Positions 8,797 to 18,136 of a DNA stretch of 64,000 bases are shown here, piece after piece. The notes below the pieces were generated by a model, which worked only from the letters and a program-made list of their open reading frames with translations, was not told the origin of the DNA and made no database searches. The DNA comes from JABCYV01 sp963729325 (GTDB lineage: Bacteria; Acidobacteriota; Terriglobia; Terriglobales; Acidobacteriaceae): NCBI GenBank assembly GCA_963729325.1, contig CAVSNS010000011.1:1-64000 (forward strand). Direction: 5' to 3'. Both the position numbers and the translations under genes were made by a program. Positions within the stretch are counted from its first letter, which is position 1; each line of letters opens with the position of its first letter.

Positions 8797-10062
8797 TCAA
8801 ATCAGCTTCATCTGCCGAGGTTGGACCATTGAGATACGCACTCGCTCCACTCGACGCTCGGTCGAGTCCAGAACTTCAAAGCGCATGCCATCCTCCTCCA
8901 CCACCTCGCCCTTTTGCGGTATCCGTCCAGCTAGTTCACTCACCAGACCCGCCACCGTCGCTGACTCTTTGCCTTCGGGACGCATTCCGAACAATTCGTC
9001 CAGCCGATCCACGTCCATGTTGCCGGGCACGATATAGGAGTGATCGCTCTCCCGAACAACTTCAGTTTTCTCATGCTCGTCGCGAATCTCTCCTACGATC
9101 TCTTCCACTAGATCTTCGATGGTGACAAGGCCCGCGACTCCTCCATACTCATCGACCACGATCGCCATTCGGATGTTGTGCTTTTGCATCTCGCGCAGCA
9201 GCTCGCTACCCAGCTTGCTCTCGGGCACAAAGTACACGTCCTTGCGCATGAGAGTGTCGACCGTACGAGCATGGGCTTCGGTGTCCGGCACCTGTAGCAC
9301 GTCCTGCGCGTAAACGATCCCGACAACGTTGTGGATCGTCCCCTCGAACACGGGGACGCGAGAAAATGGCTTCGCTCTTAGTAACTCGATGAATTGCTCC
9401 ACCGTGGTGTTGGTGGCCACAGCCACGATTTCCGGCCGCGGTTTCATGGCCTCGCGCACGGTTTTTTCGCCAAACTCCACTACCGACTGGATCAGGTCGC
9501 GATTGCTTGGGTGCAAGATGCCTTCCTCCTGCCCCGCCTCGATTAACGCGTCCACTGCCTGCGCCTGAGTTTCTGGCGCTTCGTCCGAGTGTTCTCTGGT
9601 GAGAGTCGTCACCGACTGAAGGAAACCCAAGACCAGCGTGACGGGCACAACCAGGTAGATGAGAACTCGCAGAACTAAAACCCAATGGATCAACCACTCG
9701 CCCTTGGTCCGCGAAAAGAAAAGAAACGGCAGAAAGCGGTTAAACACAATCACGATCAGAACCAGACTTAGTGTGGCTTGCAGGATCTCATACACGCTCC
9801 AGGCGCGATCCCGGAACACAGCGAAGCCCACCAGCATGGCAATCGCCGCCATCACCATTTGGCTAAGCACCGCCATAGAAAGAGACGCACGTTCGCGGCT
9901 CACACCCAGTTTGGGTTCAACTTTCCGTTCGAACGAATCGATGTTGTCCTGAAAGTCGCGTGACAAAAATTTGCCGATCTCCGTGTACAAACGATCGACA
10001 TAAGAAACCAAAGTCAGCAATCCGAGCAGCGGCAGGAGGATAACTGCGATGGCAAAGTTCAT
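8797..10062 (-). CDS. CNNM/CorC-HlyC family membrane protein
   Basis: About 421 residues from MNFAIAVILLPLLGLLTL. Several N-terminal membrane segments precede two CBS domains (about 190-310), containing PRPEIVAVATNTTVEQFIELL and FSRVPVFEG. A CorC_HlyC C-terminal domain follows (VVDEYGGVAGLVTIEDLVEEIVGEIRDE in parts). The family is linked to magnesium or cobalt efflux and resistance; the 'hemolysin' name is historical. The start at 10062 gives an ATGA overlap with the ybeY stop, indicating one transcript. A longer frame to 10161 would run deep into ybeY and is unlikely. Confidence 0.85.
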   Translation of the reverse strand: MNFAIAVILLPLLGLLTLVSYVDRLYTEIGKFLSRDFQDNIDSFERKVEPKLGVSRERASLSMAVLSQMVMAAIAMLVGFAVFRDRAWSVYEILQATLSLVLIVIVFNRFLPFLFFSRTKGEWLIHWVLVLRVLIYLVVPVTLVLGFLQSVTTLTREHSDEAPETQAQAVDALIEAGQEEGILHPSNRDLIQSVVEFGEKTVREAMKPRPEIVAVATNTTVEQFIELLRAKPFSRVPVFEGTIHNVVGIVYAQDVLQVPDTEAHARTVDTLMRKDVYFVPESKLGSELLREMQKHNIRMAIVVDEYGGVAGLVTIEDLVEEIVGEIRDEHEKTEVVRESDHSYIVPGNMDVDRLDELFGMRPEGKESATVAGLVSELAGRIPQKGEVVEEDGMRFEVLDSTERRVERVRISMVQPRQMKLI

Positions 10063-10652
10063 CGCATTTTTCCTTCCTTGCTCGTGCCTGTCCGTGCGCG
10101 AGCGCGGCGGCTGCCAGCCACGGTTCGTGTGCGCACAGGAGCGCTTGCCCGTCCCGACCAAACAGCGTTTGGCCGCTCGCCGCGCTCAAGCAGACCCTCC
10201 GGCAGCCCGAGTTGCCGGCGCATGCTTTGCTCTTTGCTTGCCATCTCACCTTGATCATGCTCATGGTCGTAGCCAGCGAGATGAAGCACTCCGTGCAACA
10301 CGAGTATCTTGATCTCCTCGGTTGCCGAATGTCCCAACCGCCGGGCGTTCTGCACAGCAATATCGGCTGCAATCGCGATGTCACCTGCAAATCCATTCGA
10401 CCTTAGAAGTGGTGGAAACGACAGCACGTCCGTCGGCCTGTCCTTTCCCCGGAAACGCCCGTTCAGCGCGCGCAATTCCCGGCCGGTGGTGAGCAACACG
10501 TTGACTGCGCCCCTCAGCCCAGACGCGCGGCTCGCCCGCGTTACGAACTTCGCTAGTGCATCATCACTGAGCCCCGCTACCCGTCTTTGAACGATAACCA
10601 AGGTTTCCTGCGCGACCTTCGGGGTTAAAGCTTTCCCGTTCTTCTCCGTCAA
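10059..10652 (-). CDS. ybeY: endoribonuclease YbeY
   Basis: A 197-residue zinc-dependent RNase for 16S rRNA 3'-end maturation and ribosome quality control. The metal motif HGVLHLAGYDHEHD is intact, and the substrate-side motif RGKDRPTDVLSFP is present. The C-terminal tail of about 45 residues (ERGERPNAVWSGRASAPVRTR…) is longer and more basic than usual. It lies between phoH (51 bases upstream) and the CorC-type gene (4-base overlap). Confidence 0.9.
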   Translation of the reverse strand: MTEKNGKALTPKVAQETLVIVQRRVAGLSDDALAKFVTRASRASGLRGAVNVLLTTGRELRALNGRFRGKDRPTDVLSFPPLLRSNGFAGDIAIAADIAVQNARRLGHSATEEIKILVLHGVLHLAGYDHEHDQGEMASKEQSMRRQLGLPEGLLERGERPNAVWSGRASAPVRTRTVAGSRRARARTGTSKEGKMR

Positions 10653-10703
10653 AACAAACAGGAGGGCCGCGTCCTGGCACCCTCCTGTCCAGTCTTAGCG
10701 ATT

Positions 10704-11771
10704 TTATTCTCCGGCTTCTGCTTCCTTGGGCAACACTTCGCTCTTCTCCGGGATCGCATTGCCGGCGCCGTTGCTCTTACCATTCGCGCTGCTCTTGGAT
10801 TCGAGCAATAGCATCTGCTCCTCCGCCACGCGGGTCTTATGCTCGTCGTAAGCTCGAATAATGCGCTGCACTAGCTGATGCCGCACGACGTCGCCCTCGT
10901 CGAAATACACAAATGTCAGCCCTTCGACTTTTTTCAGCACATCCACAGCTTCGAGCAGCCCGCTCCGCCGCGCGGTGGGCAAATCGATCTGGGTCACGTC
11001 ACCGGTGATCACCGCCTTGGAGTTGAATCCCAGGCGTGTGACGAACATCTTCATCTGCTCCGACGTCGTATTCTGCGCCTCATCCAAGATGACGAACGAG
11101 TCATTGAGCGTGCGACCGCGCATGAACGCAATCGGTGCAATCTCGATGACGCTCTTCTCCAGATAGCGGTCCACTTTCTCGGGCTCGAGCATGTCATAGA
11201 GCGCGTCGTAGAGAGGCCGCAGATACGGATCAATCTTGTCCTGCAGAGTTCCCGGCAGAAAGCCCAGCCGCTCACCGGCTTCAACTGCAGGACGCGCCAG
11301 TATGATCCGGTTCACGCGTTTGGCCAGCAGGGCGGAAATTGCCATCGCCACCGCCAAGTAGGTCTTCCCCGTGCCGGCAGGCCCAATACCGAATACCATG
11401 TCGTGGTTCTCGATGGCTTCGACATATCGACGCTGGTTCACGCTCTTGGGCTGCACCGTGCGCCGTCCAAACGAACGCTGCCGTCCTGCTTCCGCCAGCC
11501 CGCGCAGCGTGGCCTTGGGGTCGCCGATCAGCACGCGCAACATGCTGTTCAGGTCACCATTGTTGAAGGTATGTCCGGAACGCTGCAATTGGCTGTAGTC
11601 GGTAAAGACTTGCTGGGCCCGGGCGACGTCGCGTGCTGCCCCTTCCAGTTCGATGGAATCGGAACGCAGTTCAATGTTGATGTTCAGGCCGTCTTCCAGC
11701 ACATGTAGGTTTTCGTCCCGTGTGCCGAACAGGGTCTCGATGTTAGGACTGATCTCAATACTTTTCTTCAT
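10704..11771 (-). CDS. phoH: PhoH-family ATPase
   Basis: A 355-residue PhoH-like protein. An N-terminal KH-like region (about 1-90) is followed by a RecA-type P-loop (GPAGTGKTYLAVAMA), Walker B (FVILDEAQNTT) and the sensor segment KAVITGDVTQIDLP. The family is linked to RNA metabolism and ribosome maturation and often neighbours ybeY, as here. The C-terminus is a low-complexity charged tail (SSANGKSNGAGNAIPEKSEV). It is the first gene of the phoH-ybeY-corC run. Confidence 0.9.
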   Translation of the reverse strand: MKKSIEISPNIETLFGTRDENLHVLEDGLNINIELRSDSIELEGAARDVARAQQVFTDYSQLQRSGHTFNNGDLNSMLRVLIGDPKATLRGLAEAGRQRSFGRRTVQPKSVNQRRYVEAIENHDMVFGIGPAGTGKTYLAVAMAISALLAKRVNRIILARPAVEAGERLGFLPGTLQDKIDPYLRPLYDALYDMLEPEKVDRYLEKSVIEIAPIAFMRGRTLNDSFVILDEAQNTTSEQMKMFVTRLGFNSKAVITGDVTQIDLPTARRSGLLEAVDVLKKVEGLTFVYFDEGDVVRHQLVQRIIRAYDEHKTRVAEEQMLLLESKSSANGKSNGAGNAIPEKSEVLPKEAEAGE

Positions 11772-12066
11772 TCGGTTGCTGGCGCTTACCTCCGGCGCAT
11801 TAGATGCTTAGCGGGTTGGGTAGGGAATGGGTCTTGGACCTCTCCCCAAGTTCACGTAGGGACTGCCCTCCAGGCTGCCCGATCGAGCGCAGTTCGGCGA
11901 TTCTTGAAGATGGCGGCACCGCGCCTTCTTCACGGACAAATGATTCTTCTGTATGGAGATGGAACCAGCCGACGGTGCTCGCCCCGAGGTGCAAGCAACT
12001 ACCATTAGCTAAAGGGTACGCTGGGTCCCGGAGGGGAGTCAATGGCGAGGTAGTGGGGGCCCATTC
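11772..12066. other. gene-free stretch between phoH and the IS element
   Basis: Nothing convincing is coded here. Open frames on both strands have no family resemblance. The region should contain the phoH promoter, but no clear -35/-10 pair was recognised. Confidence 0.5.
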
Positions 12067-12130
12067 TGGAGTGCACCCCAAAAGTGAGACACGGGATTAA
12101 GGGGCCAGCTACATTGAATGGAGGAGAACA

Positions 12131-12502
12131 ATGCTGGTGCCCCGACAAGAGTATTCCCGTGAATTGAAGGTGGCTGCGATGCGCGAGATCGACTCCGGAA
12201 AAGGTATCGCGGAGGTGGCTCGCATGTATCAGCTCAGTCCCAAGCGGCTGGAGACCTGGAAAGGCGAGTGGCGAGCGAAGGGCGAGCTGGCGTTTCCTGG
12301 CAAGAGTGCACGGCCGCAAACCAGACTCGATGCCGAGCGGATCGCTGAGCTGGAACGCAAGATCGGACAGCAGACGATAGAAATCGATTTCTTAAAAAAA
12401 GCGTTGTGGCGTTTCAGGGAGCATCCTCTGCCAGCCGCGGGCAATGGCGACGCCAGCTCCATGAACAAATCCGGGAAGCGGCCGAAGCGGGGGCAGCCGT
12501 GA
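12131..12502 (+). CDS. IS3-family transposase OrfA
   Basis: A 123-residue OrfA. An N-terminal helix-turn-helix (YSRELKVAAMREIDSGKGIAEVARMYQLS-type region) recognises the terminal repeats, and a leucine-zipper-like helix (ELERKIGQQTIEIDFLKKAL) mediates multimer formation. The frame continues past the slippery A7 run to a stop at 12502. The product alone usually regulates transposition; a -1 frameshift yields the full transposase. Confidence 0.9.
   Translation: MLVPRQEYSRELKVAAMREIDSGKGIAEVARMYQLSPKRLETWKGEWRAKGELAFPGKSARPQTRLDAERIAELERKIGQQTIEIDFLKKALWRFREHPLPAAGNGDASSMNKSGKRPKRGQP
12394..12401 (+). promoter_or_regulatory. programmed -1 frameshift site (A7-G)
   Basis: Seven A residues followed by G sit in the orfA frame as A-AAA-AAA-G, the classic IS3 slippage heptamer. 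The orfB frame is -1 relative to orfA and opens just downstream, so slippage here would make the OrfAB fusion. Confidence 0.7.
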
Positions 12503-13335
12503 ACGGGCTCTGCCGGGCCGCGGGAGTGAGTCGGGCTGGCTACTATCGTTTCCGGCTGTGCGGGCAAGCCCAGCAAGCGGACATGGATCTGCGCAGCCAG
12601 ATGCAACGCATTGCGCTGCGGTGGCCGGCTTACGGGTATCGTCGTGTGCATGCCGAACTCCTACGCCAGGGCCGGACCATAAACCACAAACGCGTCTTGC
12701 GACTGCTGCGAGCGGATAATTTACTGTGCGTGCGGCGACGAAAGTTCATGTTCGGGACCACCGACTCCAGACACGGATTGCCGATCTATCCCAACTTGGC
12801 CGCGGGCATGGTGCTCACCAGCATCGATCAGCTCTGGGTTGCCGATATCACCTACATCCGCTTGCAATGGGAGTTTGTGTATTTGGCGGTTTTGCTGGAC
12901 GCCTTTTCCAGACGCTGCCTCGGCTGGGCACTGCAACGCAGTTTGGAATCCGCTCTGGTACTGGAAGCCCTGCGTATGGCCCTGACGCGACGACGCCCAC
13001 TGCCTGGGCTGGTGCATCATTCCGACCGCGGGGCGCAATATGCCTCGCGGGACTACACCGCACAACTCGAACAACACGGCATTCGCATCAGCATGAGCCG
13101 GTTGGCAACGCCGTACGACAATGCCCAAGCAGAGAGTTTCATTAAGACTCTCAAATACGAGGAAGTCTACCGCACCGAATACCGCGACCTCGAGGAAGCC
13201 AAGGCTTTGATCGAGCAGTTTCTGGATAAAGTCTACAACCAACAGCGCTTGCATTCGGCGCTGGGCTATCGTCCGCCGCTCGAGTTCGAACGCAGCTTAC
13301 GACCCTTCCGAGCGCAGAGGAAAAGACGAGCATGA
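12406..13335 (+). CDS. IS3-family transposase OrfB (DDE integrase core)
   Basis: A 309-residue rve-type catalytic protein. An HTH_21-like region (RWPAYGYRRVHAELLRQG) precedes the DDE core: first Asp in QLWVADITYI, second in HHSDRGAQYAS, and Glu in NAQAESFIKTLKYEE. The terminal motif YNQQRLHSALGYRPP is typical of IS3. The formal GTG start at 12406 is probably not used; translation most likely enters by frameshift from orfA. Confidence 0.93.
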   Translation: MAFQGASSASRGQWRRQLHEQIREAAEAGAAVNGLCRAAGVSRAGYYRFRLCGQAQQADMDLRSQMQRIALRWPAYGYRRVHAELLRQGRTINHKRVLRLLRADNLLCVRRRKFMFGTTDSRHGLPIYPNLAAGMVLTSIDQLWVADITYIRLQWEFVYLAVLLDAFSRRCLGWALQRSLESALVLEALRMALTRRRPLPGLVHHSDRGAQYASRDYTAQLEQHGIRISMSRLATPYDNAQAESFIKTLKYEEVYRTEYRDLEEAKALIEQFLDKVYNQQRLHSALGYRPPLEFERSLRPFRAQRKRRA

Positions 13336-13614
13336 GTTTTTTGAGGCATGAGGAAATCTATCGCTCCGATGTGCGACTCGGCCAAACCTGGGAGCGGCAA
13401 CCCGTGTCGTCGCTCCCAGTGCTCATCGGCTGCGATGAGTTTCCAGTCGGCTATTCCTTGGCAGGTTGCCCTCCGGCAGAGCCTGCCTCCGCTTCACCGA
13501 CTGGGACGATTCTCAACAACCCACACTGCCGTACAATGATTTTTCAGCGAACGGCAACAACCCCCTTTACTTCGTGTCTCACTTTTGGGGTGCACTCCAA
13601 TTCCGCCGCCTCCT

Positions 13615-15230
13615 CTACGCACCTTCACCTTTTGCGTCAGCCGCCGAAGCCGGCACCGCCCGCGCTCGCGCCCACTCGCGAAGCGCCTCAATTTCCTCTG
13701 CCCGCGTGGTGGAGAGGGGCACCGTCGCCTTCAGGGCATCGAGCAGGGTTTGAGTGGCAAGTGCCTGCTTGCTGGAAAACGCGGAATACAGCCCTGTCTG
13801 TACTGCGGCCTCAATTTCCGCGCCGGAGTATCCCACGGCCGCCGCGGCCACCCGATCGAGGTTGAATTCTGCTGGGTTCCGCTTCCGCCGTGCCAACTGG
13901 ATAGCAAAGATCTGTTTCCGCTCTGCCTGGTTTGGCAGGTCCACGAAGAAGAGCTCGTCGAAACGGCCCTTGCGGATTAACTCCGGCGGCAGAGCCCTCA
14001 CATTGTTGCACGTGGCCGCCACAAATACCGGCGCCTTCCGGTCCTGCATCCAGGAAAGAAACGATGCCAACAGCCGCGACGAAACGCCCGCGTCCGCCGA
14101 CGCTGAATCCGGCCCGCTCCCGGCAAAAACTTTCTCCAATTCGTCGATCCACAGGACACAAGGTGCCAGCCCCTCAGCCACCTGAAATACTTTCTGAATT
14201 CGTTTCTCAGTCTCGCCGATGTACTTATCGTATATCGCGGCGGTATCGAATTTGACCAGCGGCAGCTTCCACTCACCGGCAATCGCCGGGCGCACATACT
14301 CTTGCCGCAGCCCTGCACGCCCAAAATGATCACTCCGCGTGGGGGCTCCAGGCCAAATTCTCGTGCTTGATCTTCCCACGTTCCGCGACGTTGTCCCAGC
14401 CAGCTTTTCAGATGTTCGAGTCCTCCCACGCTGGCCAGCGTGTCGGAGACATCGACGAACTCCAGCATCTCAGAGCGCCGTAGCATCTCTTTCTTGGCTT
14501 GGAGTACGTCGGTTACGATCTCGGGCGTCAACCCATACCTGCTCACAATGGCCTGTGAGACCGCCCGCTCGGCCTCTTCTTCGGTCAGGCCGCGCAGATT
14601 GTTCGCCACGGCATCGAGCCCCGCCGCGTCTAACGTGCGCTTTAAGGTTCGGGTCTTCCCTACTCGCACGATCATCTCATCGATGATCTGTCGCAACCGC
14701 TGCTTGTCGGGAAGGGGCAATTCCAGGAATTCCACCAGGCTGGCCAGCTCCGGCGGCATCGTAATCGAAGGTGCTGTGAGAATGACTGTGCGTCGGTTTT
14801 GGGAGAATTTCTGTCCTACATCTCTGAGTCGCCGCACCACCACCGGGTCTTCCATGTGACGATGAAAGTCCTTGAGGATAAATGCGGCGTCAATGGAAAT
14901 GCCCTCCAGATTTCCTAGCGCCTGCACAGGATCGCGGCTGTTATAGAGTGCCTGCGCTGACAGATTCGTCAAGTCGTGTCCCGCGCCGGGTTGGGCTACG
15001 CCACTGCCATACGTGCTGGCCGGAAACCGGCTCTCAAGCTCCAGATGGCGGTCATCGCTTCCGCAGCGCGCCAATCCACTAGCGATACTCCACTCGAATA
15101 CAGCCAGGTTGAGGGACGAGCAGGCCACCCGCACCAGGCGCACAGCGTGCATCTCCTCCACGGTCTCCATCACGACGATAGGGGTTGAAGAATCGATCAG
15201 AATTTTCAGTCGCTCGAGAGCATCGGCCAT
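13615..15230 (-). pseudogene. Ycf46-like AAA+ ATPase, split by a frameshift
   Basis: Two frames, 15230 to about 14290 and about 14290 to 13615, together encode about 537 residues resembling cyanobacterial and chloroplast Ycf46. Part one has MADALERLKILIDSSTPIVVMET and ends at Walker A, GVQGCGKSMCAR. Part two continues AIAGEWKLPLVKFD, then Walker B CVLWIDELEKVF, sensor TCNN, and the arginine-finger region RKGRFDELFF. One missing base near 14286-14292 restores a single frame. The IS3 right end lies 12 bases after its stop. Ycf46 homologues are linked to regulation of photosynthesis or carbon use; the role here is unknown. The lesion may be real or a sequence error. Confidence 0.8.
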
Positions 15231-15336
15231 ATCGGTTTGACCAGCAGCAACTTAGTCCCGTAAAATAGTTTAGTCGACACTCACCTGAACATCTCTTTCT
15301 AGAGAAACCAAGGGAAACGAAGGTAACGAACCAAAT

Positions 15337-15600
15337 ATGGCAAACCATTTTTCTGCGCTGAAACGCGCCCGGCAAACCGAGACGCGCAGCGCCCGCAATC
15401 GTAGCAACACATCACGTCTGCGTAGCGCTTTGCGCCAGCTTCGCGAGTCTTTGGCTAAGGGCGATAAAACAGCGGCCGAGCAGGTTTATCGGCAGACGGT
15501 TTCCGCCCTCGATAAGGCCATCCAGAAGGGCGTGATCCACGAGAATACGGCTTCGCGTTATAAGTCCCGCCTGAGCGCAAGGTTGAATGCGCTGAAGTAA
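15337..15600 (+). CDS. rpsT: 30S ribosomal protein S20
   Basis: An 87-residue very basic protein, MANHFSALKRARQTETRSAR, with the S20 three-helix pattern (RNRSNTSRLRSAL, SALDKAIQKGVIHENTASRYKSRL). It binds the 5' domain of 16S rRNA early in 30S assembly. It is divergent from the Ycf46-like gene and stands alone, as is common for rpsT. Confidence 0.95.
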   Translation: MANHFSALKRARQTETRSARNRSNTSRLRSALRQLRESLAKGDKTAAEQVYRQTVSALDKAIQKGVIHENTASRYKSRLSARLNALK

Positions 15601-15620
15601 GTCGTCAGCGTCGTCTTTGA

Positions 15621-16374
15621 TTAGAGCCTGATGCCGAAGTGATCGTTCAACAGGGCTCTCCATTCGTCCTCTGATTTCAGCAACCGTTCCTCTTTCTTTC
15701 CGTTGCGCGTGACGACCAATTTCTTGTCGGCCAGCGTAATCCTTCCATCGGGCGTGGCCTTGGTACAAACCCGCTTTTGCGTGAACGTCGACTCCGGCGA
15801 TGTCTGATGGTATTCACACCTAGGAGCAAACTCGTCCAGTGATCGGGGTGTTTGCGTGAATGAATATTGCCGCTTCCACGTGCTGGCCGTTTCCGCCATT
15901 TCCACGCCCATCGAACCACGGTCGTCGACAATCGCGAAATCTCCGCTCGCCCTGCAATTGCTCAACGCCGGGACGCACGTGAAGCGGCTCCACGAAACAG
16001 TCTCCAAAACCGACGTCCGCCAGCCACGGCTCGTCCAAATCGACTCGGAGCGTCAGATGATCGAAGTCAGGACTGCTACCGCCGTCCTCGCTGGCCACCC
16101 GCGCTGAGAGCAGAGTGACACGAAATCCTAGTTCACGGAGCAGAGCGGCAAATGCCCCATTCATCTCGTAGCAAAAACCTCCGCGCCGTTGCCCTACGAT
16201 TTTGCGGATGAACGCGTCTTCGTCGCAGACAATCTTGCGGCCCAAACCAATGTCGAGATTCTCAAACGGGACCGCGAACATGTGGCAGCGATGCAGACCC
16301 CGCAGTGTCTCTACAGTCGCCGAAGTGGGCCCCGCGTAATTAATACGGTCGAGATAGGCGGGAACGTTGACCAT
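15621..16374 (-). pseudogene. nat: arylamine N-acetyltransferase, frameshifted
   Basis: The 5' frame from MVNVPAYLDRINYAGP holds the full catalytic triad: C68 in RRGGFCYE, H106 in FDHLTLRV and D120 in ADVGFGD. After PGVEQLQGERRF the sense continues in another frame (AIVDDRGSMGVEMAET … GKKEERLLKSEDEWRALLNDHF) to a stop at 15621. One extra base near 15944-15950 explains the break. Joined length is about 250 residues, close to the family's 260-280. The normal reaction is acetyl-CoA-dependent acetylation of arylamines or hydrazines. Truncated in frame, the C-terminal domain would be garbled. Confidence 0.75.
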
Positions 16375-16476
16375 TGTGTACTGCAAGCCATCAGGACACC
16401 GGGCAGCGTCTGGACACCAGGCTTGAATCCTTGTGGAACGGGCTAAATGCTAACGTCTGACAGCTAAGGCCTGCCT

Positions 16477-17598
16477 TCACACCGGCAATTCTTCCTGCAT
16501 CCAACCGGTCTCGGACTTAGGCTCAGACGTCAAGTCCAGCACCAGCTTCTCCAGTACAAAGCGCTTGCTCACCGGATTTGAGCGCAGCACGAGATCGGTT
16601 TTCGCTACCAGCCGGATCGCTCGCGTCAATTCGCGTTTTGATTTATAGCGGCGGGCCTGCTTGATGATGTCATCGGCTGCGAATGGCGGCACGCGGAATC
16701 CCTGCCAGAGAGCTGCCCAGAGCATGCGCTGATCGCGCACGTTGCGCTCCAGAATCACCAACATTTGGCGAAAAGTCTTGGCCAGCATATAGAGATGTCC
16801 GATGGCAGCTTCGTCGCCCTCGCCGGTGCTGAGAATCGCGTCCAACATCTCCAGCGCGCGCACTCGATCTTTCGCTGAGATCGCGTCTGTCAGCTCGTAT
16901 AGGGATCGCTGCTTGGCGGCCAGCACCATGGTCTCGACATCGCCCAGCGTGACGCGCTTTTTCTCACCCACATAAAGAATCAGCTTCTCCAGTTCATTGG
17001 AGATCATCATCATATCGCCGCCCAGCGCGTCCACCAACTCGCGGGCGGCGTCGGGATCGATCTTCACCGACTGCGTGCCACAATATTCCCCAATCCAACG
17101 CACCGCTTCGCCTTCCTCCACTCGCGCCAGTTCGACAATGGCGCAATACTCACCCAGCGTCTCGCGGATGCGCTGATAGCGGTCTTTGTCGGTCATATCC
17201 ATACGGCGGGCGTCGGCGGGAATGCTGATGTGGTCAGCGACAAAGATCAGGACCGCATGAGGATTGGGATCTTTGCAGTAGGCCTCGATGGCGGCCAGCT
17301 TTTCATCGTTTGATCCGCGTCCAAACAGGCTCTTTACTCCGCGAATGAAAAATACCTGAAAGGGCGCCATCAGCGAGGGCGTGCGCGCGCGATCGAGAAC
17401 TTCAGCCAGATCGGTCTCTGCCAAATCAAACTCGAACAAGCTGAAATCACGAAGATCGGAAGGGACCAGGTGCTCAAGAATTGCCTCCCGGCAACGTTTG
17501 CGGAAAAAAACCTCATCCCCTACGAAGACATACGCCGGACGCAGCTTGCGAGCTTCAACCTCGGAAACAAAGCGGTCCGCCTGAGCAAAGGCCCGCAT
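16477..17598 (-). CDS. holA: DNA polymerase III subunit delta
   Basis: A 373-residue clamp-loader subunit that opens the sliding clamp. It starts MRAFAQADRF and has the family N-terminal pattern AYVFVGDEVFFRKRCREAIL and the central ELVDALGGDMMMISNELEKLILYVG. The C-terminal collar region contains AAIGHLYMLAKTFRQML. It is the last gene of the psd-pssA-asd-like-lptE-holA run, 16 bases after lptE. lptE-holA adjacency is a widely conserved gene order. Confidence 0.88.
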   Translation of the reverse strand: MRAFAQADRFVSEVEARKLRPAYVFVGDEVFFRKRCREAILEHLVPSDLRDFSLFEFDLAETDLAEVLDRARTPSLMAPFQVFFIRGVKSLFGRGSNDEKLAAIEAYCKDPNPHAVLIFVADHISIPADARRMDMTDKDRYQRIRETLGEYCAIVELARVEEGEAVRWIGEYCGTQSVKIDPDAARELVDALGGDMMMISNELEKLILYVGEKKRVTLGDVETMVLAAKQRSLYELTDAISAKDRVRALEMLDAILSTGEGDEAAIGHLYMLAKTFRQMLVILERNVRDQRMLWAALWQGFRVPPFAADDIIKQARRYKSKRELTRAIRLVAKTDLVLRSNPVSKRFVLEKLVLDLTSEPKSETGWMQEELPV

Positions 17599-17614
17599 TA
17601 GAATCGCTCCATCA

Positions 17615-18136
17615 TCAGAAGCCCTCCAGAATATCCGACACCAGAGTACGCGCGAACTCGCGCGACAGGCGTTCCAGAGCGGGCGAGTCTTCCTGGAAGA
17701 AACTGTTCAGCGTCTGTGAAACTTGATATTGTTCGCGAAAGACATAGGAAGGATTTTCGTAGAGAACTTTGCCTTTCTTATCGGTGAGCGTAACCCTCAT
17801 GCTCACGCCCACCATGGCGCTGGCGGCCCGGCCAGTCTGAGAGTCATAAGTGAGTGGCGCGGACGAAGTGCCGGTGACCGTCCCGCTCAAGGTGGCATCC
17901 GCCTCGCTGCTGGCTTCATTCACAATGTGGTAGTGAGTGCGGGTTATCATCTCTCGCACCACGGCCGCAGTGAGTCTCTGTTCGATCTTGTAGGTTTGGG
18001 TGGCATTGACAAATCCCGGAATCGCTACCGTCTGAATATTGTCGGGGATGGTCACTGCGCGGCCACCTGCATGATAGCCGCATCCTGTGCTCACGAAACA
18101 AAGCAGGGCGCCAAAAACTACCGGCCATGACTTCAT
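17615..18136 (-). CDS. lptE: LPS-assembly lipoprotein LptE
   Basis: About 173 residues from MKSWPVVFGALL. A lipoprotein signal with lipobox STGC precedes CGYHAGGRAVTIPDNIQTVAIPGF-type sequence, the hallmark of LptE. Partner role: plugs and assembles the LptD barrel that inserts lipopolysaccharide in the outer leaflet. The start at 18136 overlaps the upstream stop by ATGA; a longer frame to 18181 is possible but lacks a signal-peptide start. Its presence with lpxB at 42115-43422 supports an LPS outer membrane. Confidence 0.82.
   Translation of the reverse strand: MKSWPVVFGALLCFVSTGCGYHAGGRAVTIPDNIQTVAIPGFVNATQTYKIEQRLTAAVVREMITRTHYHIVNEASSEADATLSGTVTGTSSAPLTYDSQTGRAASAMVGVSMRVTLTDKKGKVLYENPSYVFREQYQVSQTLNSFFQEDSPALERLSREFARTLVSDILEGF

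Larger units (their letters stand above)
12067..13599 (+). mobile_element. IS3-family insertion sequence, complete
   Basis: Perfect 27-bp terminal inverted repeats at 12067-12093 (beginning TGGAGTGCACCCC) and 13573-13599 define a 1533-bp element with TG…CA ends. It is flanked by a 4-bp direct repeat ATTC (12063-12066 and 13600-13603), the target duplication expected of IS3. Inside are two overlapping frames with a -1 slippery run. About 235 bases between the orfB stop and the right end are non-coding. All parts are intact, so the insertion looks recent and may be active. Confidence 0.92.

Noticed and set aside
10878..11708. 276-codon plus-strand frame opposite phoH
   Set aside because: phoH is clearly real with intact motifs. 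The antisense product shows no recognisable domain.
12394..12401. OrfA/OrfB split as a random frameshift
   Set aside because: The A7-G heptamer, -1 register and overlap are the normal IS3 arrangement, so it is programmed and not damage.
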